Assembly: GCA_021816585.1 (NCBI GenBank)
Contig: JAKAXL010000011.1
Span: 1-64,000, forward strand
Direction: 5' to 3'
DNA length: 64,000 nucleotides
DNA from: Pseudomonadota bacterium
Lineage (GTDB): Bacteria; Pseudomonadota; Gammaproteobacteria; Burkholderiales; Burkholderiaceae_C
This document shows positions 59,459 through 64,000 of this stretch, one piece after another. Below the pieces are notes generated by a model. It was not told the origin of the DNA and did no database searches. It saw only the letters and a list, made by a program, of their open reading frames with translations. Position 1 is the first letter of the stretch. Each line of letters begins with the position of its first letter. The position numbers and the translations under genes are program-made.

Positions 59459-59620
59459 TCAGGAGGTGCAGGCGCATCAGCGCGCCCGTGGTGCCCTCGC
59501 TCGCCTTGGCGATGGTCCAGAAGGTGCGCAGCTCGGCCACCGTCATCGGTCGCTTGTCGGCGCGCGCCGGCGTGGCGCGGATCGTGGCCAGCTGGTTGGC
59601 CCAGAAGGGGCCTTGGAGCG
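59448..59620 (-). pseudogene. tyrosine recombinase/integrase-like fragment
   Basis: QGPFWANQLATIRATPARADKRPMTVAELRTFWTIAKASEGTTGALMRLHLLTGGQ resembles phage integrase text around KR-L-EL--F--...ALLRLHLLTGGQR, then breaks off. Confidence 0.55.
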
Positions 59621-59697
59621 ACGTCACGCGATTCCCGAACAAGGCAATCCGTCCGTCCACCAGCTCAATCAACGGCCCGTTGAGAAGGAGTCCTGCC

Positions 59698-60003
59698 ATG
59701 GATAAAGCACCAACGTCCGGCTTTTGCCCTCACTGCAAGACCGCGCTGAACCCCGGTGCCTCGGCGTGCACCGGATGCGGCGCTTTCGAAACGACTGCCT
59801 GGGAGCAACTGGGGGCATGGAGGACCAGTGTCACGCTCGCAGCCTTCGTGCTGTCCCTTCCCGTGAGCATCCTGGTTGCCATGATCATCTCACCGCTCGC
59901 CGGCCTGGTGGTCTGGATCGGCTCGATGGTCGGCTACTTCATCTATCGCTCCAGATCGAAAAGGAGGGTGGTATGGGCGGTGGGCGGCCGCAGGATCATC
60001 TAG
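59698..60003 (+). CDS. small zinc-ribbon membrane protein
   Basis: 101 aa; MDKAPTSGFCPHCKTALNPGASACTGCGAFE.. then two hydrophobic segments. Confidence 0.75.
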   Translation: MDKAPTSGFCPHCKTALNPGASACTGCGAFETTAWEQLGAWRTSVTLAAFVLSLPVSILVAMIISPLAGLVVWIGSMVGYFIYRSRSKRRVVWAVGGRRII

Positions 60004-60055
60004 GCTCGGCGGGCCGACTCCCGCCGATTCGAAGGACCGCGCGCCTGCCCGGGGC

Positions 60056-60946
60056 TCAGGAGCCGGGCCCGATGCGACCGATCTCCGGCCGCCCCTGCGG
60101 GTAGCTGCGCAGATACTTGTGCGCCAGCAGCGCGGGGTAGCGCTCCACCGAGACGAAGCGCTTGACACCCGCGCGCAGCTTCAGCGCGCCGCGCAGGCTC
60201 GCGCGCAGCCAGCCGGGCGGCTCGGCAAAGCCGGCCGCCACGCGCAGCCGCGGGCGCACCAGGCAGGTGGCCACCGGCTGCACCAGCGGACGCAGCGGGC
60301 GCGGCAGCCAGCCCTCCATCACCGCCACCGTGGCCCGCGCCACGCGGGCGCTGGCCTCGTTGGGCACCATCTCGCGCTGTTCGTAGGCTTCGACGAAGGC
60401 ATCGAAGGCTTCGCGCGTGGCGGGAATGTCCGACAGGCCCATGCGCCGGCCGACGCCGACCCAGTAGTGGAACCAGGCCTGCTGCTCGTGCGGGGTGAAG
60501 GCGCGCCAGCCGAATTCGTCCATCCAGCGGATCGGAAAGTCGATGAAGGTCCACAGCACGAACAGGTAGTCGTCGTTGGGGATGCGAAAGCGTGCGTGGA
60601 TGCTGTTCATGCGCGTGAGCGCCGCGGCGCCCTCGCCGCCTTCCCAGCCCGCCTCCATGAACAGCGCGATCAGCACGTTGGTGTCGTCGTAGCGCTTCTG
60701 CCCGTGGCGCTGGAACTGGCCGGTGCGGTCCAGCAGGCCCGCCACGCTGGCGCTTCCGTAGGTGTGGAACAGTGCGATTTCGAGCGAGCGCGTGGTGTCG
60801 AAGGGGAATTCGTAGCACGCCAGCAGGTGGACGATGCGCTGGCAGTCGGCTTGCGGGTCCAGCGACGCGATCTCCTCGCGCACGCGGCGGTTGTGCAGCA
60901 AGCCCAGCGGGCGGCGGTAGGTGGGCGTGCTGTCCGTTCCGTGCAT
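60056..60946 (-). CDS. oxygenase MpaB-family protein (DUF2236)
   Basis: 296 aa; TTRSLEIALFHTYGSASVAGLLDRTGQFQRHGQKRYDDTNVLIALFMEAGWEG.. Confidence 0.85.
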   Translation of the reverse strand: MHGTDSTPTYRRPLGLLHNRRVREEIASLDPQADCQRIVHLLACYEFPFDTTRSLEIALFHTYGSASVAGLLDRTGQFQRHGQKRYDDTNVLIALFMEAGWEGGEGAAALTRMNSIHARFRIPNDDYLFVLWTFIDFPIRWMDEFGWRAFTPHEQQAWFHYWVGVGRRMGLSDIPATREAFDAFVEAYEQREMVPNEASARVARATVAVMEGWLPRPLRPLVQPVATCLVRPRLRVAAGFAEPPGWLRASLRGALKLRAGVKRFVSVERYPALLAHKYLRSYPQGRPEIGRIGPGS

Positions 60947-61238
60947 GGGACTACTCCCGTTGGTCCGAAAGGCCTGACGTTAGCGCATGGCGACCGACTT
61001 GGCATCGAGAATTCCGGCAGGGGCGGCGAGCCATGCCCAGCCGTCGCTGCGCCGGGTCCAGGGCGCCCGTCGGGTCGGGCGCGCCTGTGGCCCCTCCGTG
61101 AACAATTCGGTTCTGGCGTGAAATCGTTCACGATGTATCTAAAACGTGGACCATACACTGAGCCCGATGCCCAGGAAACCTTGATCAACCGGTTTTTGCG
61201 GGCGCTCGGCAAGATCCAGAACCCGAAGCGGGACGACG

Positions 61239-62438
61239 ATGCGACTTTCATCCCTGGTGGGCCGCACGAAGCGCCTCAGGCAGGCTGCCTGGCGCGGCGC
61301 GGGCCTTTCGGCGCAGCCGGAAGCGCAGGCGGTGGCGCGCGAGCTGTGTGCGCTGCTGATGCGCGGGGTGCCCCTCGACCTGGTCGCCGGCAGCGCCGCG
61401 GCGGCGGCGACGGCCTGGGTGATTCGCGCACAGCTGCCGGCGCGCAGCCTCGTCGTCTGGCTGGGACTGTTCGTCGCGGCCCACGCGGCCCGCCTGAGCA
61501 CCTGGGCAGCGATGCGCGGCGTGACCGCGCTGCGCGAACACCCGCGAGCGGCGTTGCAGCTGGCGCGCCTGGGCGTGCTGGGAGTCGGCACGGCCTGGGC
61601 CATCCTGCCGGCCATGCTGCTGCCCCCGTCGGGAGTGGATGCGCTGTTCGTCGCCATGGTGGTGTGCGCGGTCAGCGGAGCCGGAATGGCCGAGTACTCG
61701 GTGGATTCGCCGGCCGCCTTGCTGTTCGTGTCGCCGATGCTGGTCGCACTCATCGGCCACCTGCTCGGCAGCCACGATCCACGGCTGCGCGACGCCGGGG
61801 TCCTGGCTGCGCTGTATCTGCTGTACCTGCTGTACACCACCGTGCGCATGCATGCGCAATTCCAGCGCATCACGCTGCATCGCGCGCAGGCGGCCGCGCA
61901 ACTCGCCCGCGACCCGTTGACCGGCCTGGGCAGCCGCCTCGACCTCGACGCGCGCCTCGCGGACGCGCTGGCTCGCGCCCGGCGCCAGGGCACCGAGGTG
62001 GCGGTGGGCTACATCGACCTCGACCGCTTCAAGCATGTCAACGACGCGCACGGCCATGCGACGGGCGATGCCCTGCTGCGCGAGCTGGCCGCGCGCTGGC
62101 GCGACGAACTTCGCGCCAGCGAGGTTCTCGCCCGCCTCGGCGGCGACGAGTTCGCGCTGGTGGTCGAGGACCTCGATCCGCACGCGGCGACCCGCTCGAT
62201 CGACGCCATCGTCGAGCGCCTGCGCGGCGCCGTGCTGCAGCCCTTCGACGTGGCCGGGCACAGGCTGCAGGTGGGCATGACGGTCGGCGTGTCGCGCTTC
62301 CCGCACGACGCCGCCGACGCGCGCGCCCTGCTTCACCTGGCCGACGTGGCGATGTATCGCGGCAAGAAGTCCGCCGATGCGCAGCGAAGCTGGTGGCCGG
62401 CCGGCGAGTCCGGCCTGGGCGACGCACGCGCGGCCTGA
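61239..62438 (+). CDS. membrane-anchored diguanylate cyclase
   Basis: 399 aa; N-terminal TM segments, DPLTGLGSRLDLDARL, LARLGGDEFALVVED; RxxE instead of RxxD upstream of GGDEF. Confidence 0.92.
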   Translation: MRLSSLVGRTKRLRQAAWRGAGLSAQPEAQAVARELCALLMRGVPLDLVAGSAAAAATAWVIRAQLPARSLVVWLGLFVAAHAARLSTWAAMRGVTALREHPRAALQLARLGVLGVGTAWAILPAMLLPPSGVDALFVAMVVCAVSGAGMAEYSVDSPAALLFVSPMLVALIGHLLGSHDPRLRDAGVLAALYLLYLLYTTVRMHAQFQRITLHRAQAAAQLARDPLTGLGSRLDLDARLADALARARRQGTEVAVGYIDLDRFKHVNDAHGHATGDALLRELAARWRDELRASEVLARLGGDEFALVVEDLDPHAATRSIDAIVERLRGAVLQPFDVAGHRLQVGMTVGVSRFPHDAADARALLHLADVAMYRGKKSADAQRSWWPAGESGLGDARAA

Positions 62439-62455
62439 GTGCCGCGACGCGTGCT

Positions 62456-63664
62456 TCAGAGCAACTGCAGGTCCAGCGGCCGACTCGCGGGGAACACCGC
62501 CTGCAGCTGCCGCGCATCGAGCCCCCACAGGCGGCGGAACAGGCCGCCCAGCAGGTCGCGATCGTTGGTGAGTACGGGATTGTCGCGATCCTGGTCCAGC
62601 GTGGCCGGCGTCAGCGCGACCTGCTCGCCCACGACGCGCCGCCCGCGCACGCCGCCGCCGAGCACCCAGTAGACGCTGCCGTGTCCGTGATCGGTGCCGC
62701 GATTGCCGTTTTCGCGGAAGGTGCGGCCGAATTCGCTGAGCACCACCACCGTCGTGCGCCGCCACGCCGGCCCCAGGGCCTGGCGCAGCGCGGCCAGGCC
62801 ATCGCCCAGCGCACCCAGCTTCGTGGCGAGCTGGCCCTCGGAGCCGTTCGCGCCGGCCTCGTCGACATGGGTGTCCCAGCCGCCGACGTCGATGAACCCG
62901 ATGTCGAAGCTGTCTCGCATCAGCGCGCCGATGCGCGTGGCCTCCAGCACGAAGCCGCGGGGCGCCACGGCGCCGCGACTGGCGGCACGCATCTCCTGCT
63001 GCCAATCGGGTGCGTGCATGTCGCGACGGACGGTGGCCTGCACCGCGAAGGCCTCGCGTACCGAGGCTTCCTGGGGCGTCGCGCTCCACATGCGTTCGAG
63101 CAGGGCCTGCTGCCGCGGCGCCATGGCGCCGCGGCCGGCCTGGGCCACGGCCAGGTTGGGCACCCGCGACGGCCCGCGCAGGCTGAGCGGAAGTTGCGCG
63201 CTGAAGGCGATCGGGCGGGCCCGGCCCTGCAACTGGGCCAGCAGGCGGTTGAGGAAACCGTCGTCGTAGTCGCGCGGATCGGGTCCCTGGCCGAGTTCGA
63301 TGTGGTCCTGGGTCTCGAAGTGGCTGCGGCTGAGGTCGCGCGTGCCGGCGAAGGGCACGAAGGCGAGTTCCCCGGCCTGCCACAGCGGCAGCATGCTGGC
63401 GCGCAGCGCGGGATGCAGCGCCCAGTCGGCATCCAGCGCGATCGCCGCGTCGCCGCCGCTGCCCGGGCGCGGCACCGCGATGCGCGGCCGCGCCTCGTAA
63501 TAGAAGTCGCTGGAGTAGGGAACCAGCAGGTTGGTGGCGTCGTAGGCGCCGCGCAGGAACACCAGCATGAACTTCGGCCCCGCCGGCGCCGGCGCGGCCC
63601 ACAGCCTGCCCATCGGCAGCGCCAGACACGCCGCGGCGGATCGCATGAATGCTCGACGTTGCAT
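62456..63664 (-). CDS. DUF1501 domain-containing protein
   Basis: MQRRAFMRSAAACLALPMGRLWAAPAPAGPKFMLVFLRGAYDATNLLVPY.., RTTVVVLSEFGRTFRENGNRGTDHGHGSVYWVLGGGVRG. Confidence 0.92.
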   Translation of the reverse strand: MQRRAFMRSAAACLALPMGRLWAAPAPAGPKFMLVFLRGAYDATNLLVPYSSDFYYEARPRIAVPRPGSGGDAAIALDADWALHPALRASMLPLWQAGELAFVPFAGTRDLSRSHFETQDHIELGQGPDPRDYDDGFLNRLLAQLQGRARPIAFSAQLPLSLRGPSRVPNLAVAQAGRGAMAPRQQALLERMWSATPQEASVREAFAVQATVRRDMHAPDWQQEMRAASRGAVAPRGFVLEATRIGALMRDSFDIGFIDVGGWDTHVDEAGANGSEGQLATKLGALGDGLAALRQALGPAWRRTTVVVLSEFGRTFRENGNRGTDHGHGSVYWVLGGGVRGRRVVGEQVALTPATLDQDRDNPVLTNDRDLLGGLFRRLWGLDARQLQAVFPASRPLDLQLL

Positions 63665-63696
63665 GATCCCCTCCTCCCCGTTTCCGAGGCTCCTGT

Positions 63697-64000
63697 TCAG
63701 TCGTTCATGAATTCCGGCGACGCCAGCCACAGCGCATTCCAGCGCACGCGGCCGCGAACCTGCGCCAGGGTCGCCGCGGTGGCGGGCCGCAGCGACGGCC
63801 GGGCGGCCAGGTACACGGCGCCGTGCGCAAGATCGGGAGCGCGCACGCTCCCCCGCGGTGCGGACGCGAACATCGCCGGCGCCCCGGCTCCCAGTTGCCG
63901 CGCGATCCGAAAGCGCGTGCCCAGTTGCCCGGGACTGTCCCAGGCCGCGCCGTCGATCGGATAGCCGTCCGGGGTGCTGCGCCCGTACAGCGGTTCACCC
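63697..64000 (-). CDS. DUF1800 domain-containing protein, C-terminal part (runs off right edge)
   Basis: Minus reading RYGRSTPDGYPIDGAAWDSPGQLGTRFRIARQLGAGAPAM..WNALWLASPEFMND*; usual partner of DUF1501. Confidence 0.88.
   Translation of the reverse strand, partial: GEPLYGRSTPDGYPIDGAAWDSPGQLGTRFRIARQLGAGAPAMFASAPRGSVRAPDLAHGAVYLAARPSLRPATAATLAQVRGRVRWNALWLASPEFMND

Noticed and set aside
55539-59700. Chromosomal integron cassette array (several small genes, TA modules, resistance-like genes)
   Set aside because: No clear attC sites (RYYYAAC/GTTRRRY pairs) or integron integrase seen, and the genes are on both strands.

Overview
GC-rich bacterial chromosome window; family content and gene order (tpiA-secG-tRNA-nuoA..N, pnp/rpsO, hemCDXY opposite ppc) fit a betaproteobacterium, probably Burkholderiales. 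Most of it is housekeeping: partial chemotaxis receptor, NUDIX hydrolase, complete nuoA-N operon, tRNA-Leu(GAG), secG, tpiA, quinone oxidoreductase, pnp, rpsO, tsaD, rpsU, yqeY, folE2, dxs, ispA, xseB, a Rieske oxygenase, a two-domain sulfurtransferase, two universal stress proteins, polA, thrB, a UvrD-type helicase, valS, galU, a TusA-like protein, cysM, a permease, the hem cluster and ppc. The accessory part is about 55.5-60.0 kb, directly downstream of tRNA-Leu(CAA). It has an APH-like kinase, a GNAT/toxin chimeric remnant beside an intact antitoxin, two complete higBA-type toxin-antitoxin modules, a relic that reads as a class A beta-lactamase piece, an integrase-like relic, and diverged direct repeats of the antitoxin tail bracketing the block. 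Both higBA modules share one promoter layout: a 17-nt spacer holding a palindrome, with the toxin ATG only 6-7 nt after the -10, which predicts autoregulated and possibly leaderless toxin mRNAs. I see no CRISPR array, rRNA, intact transposon or intact prophage, and no clearly new multi-gene system. The tRNA-Leu-linked toxin-antitoxin scar is the most interesting region. All family calls come from reading the translations; no database search was run.
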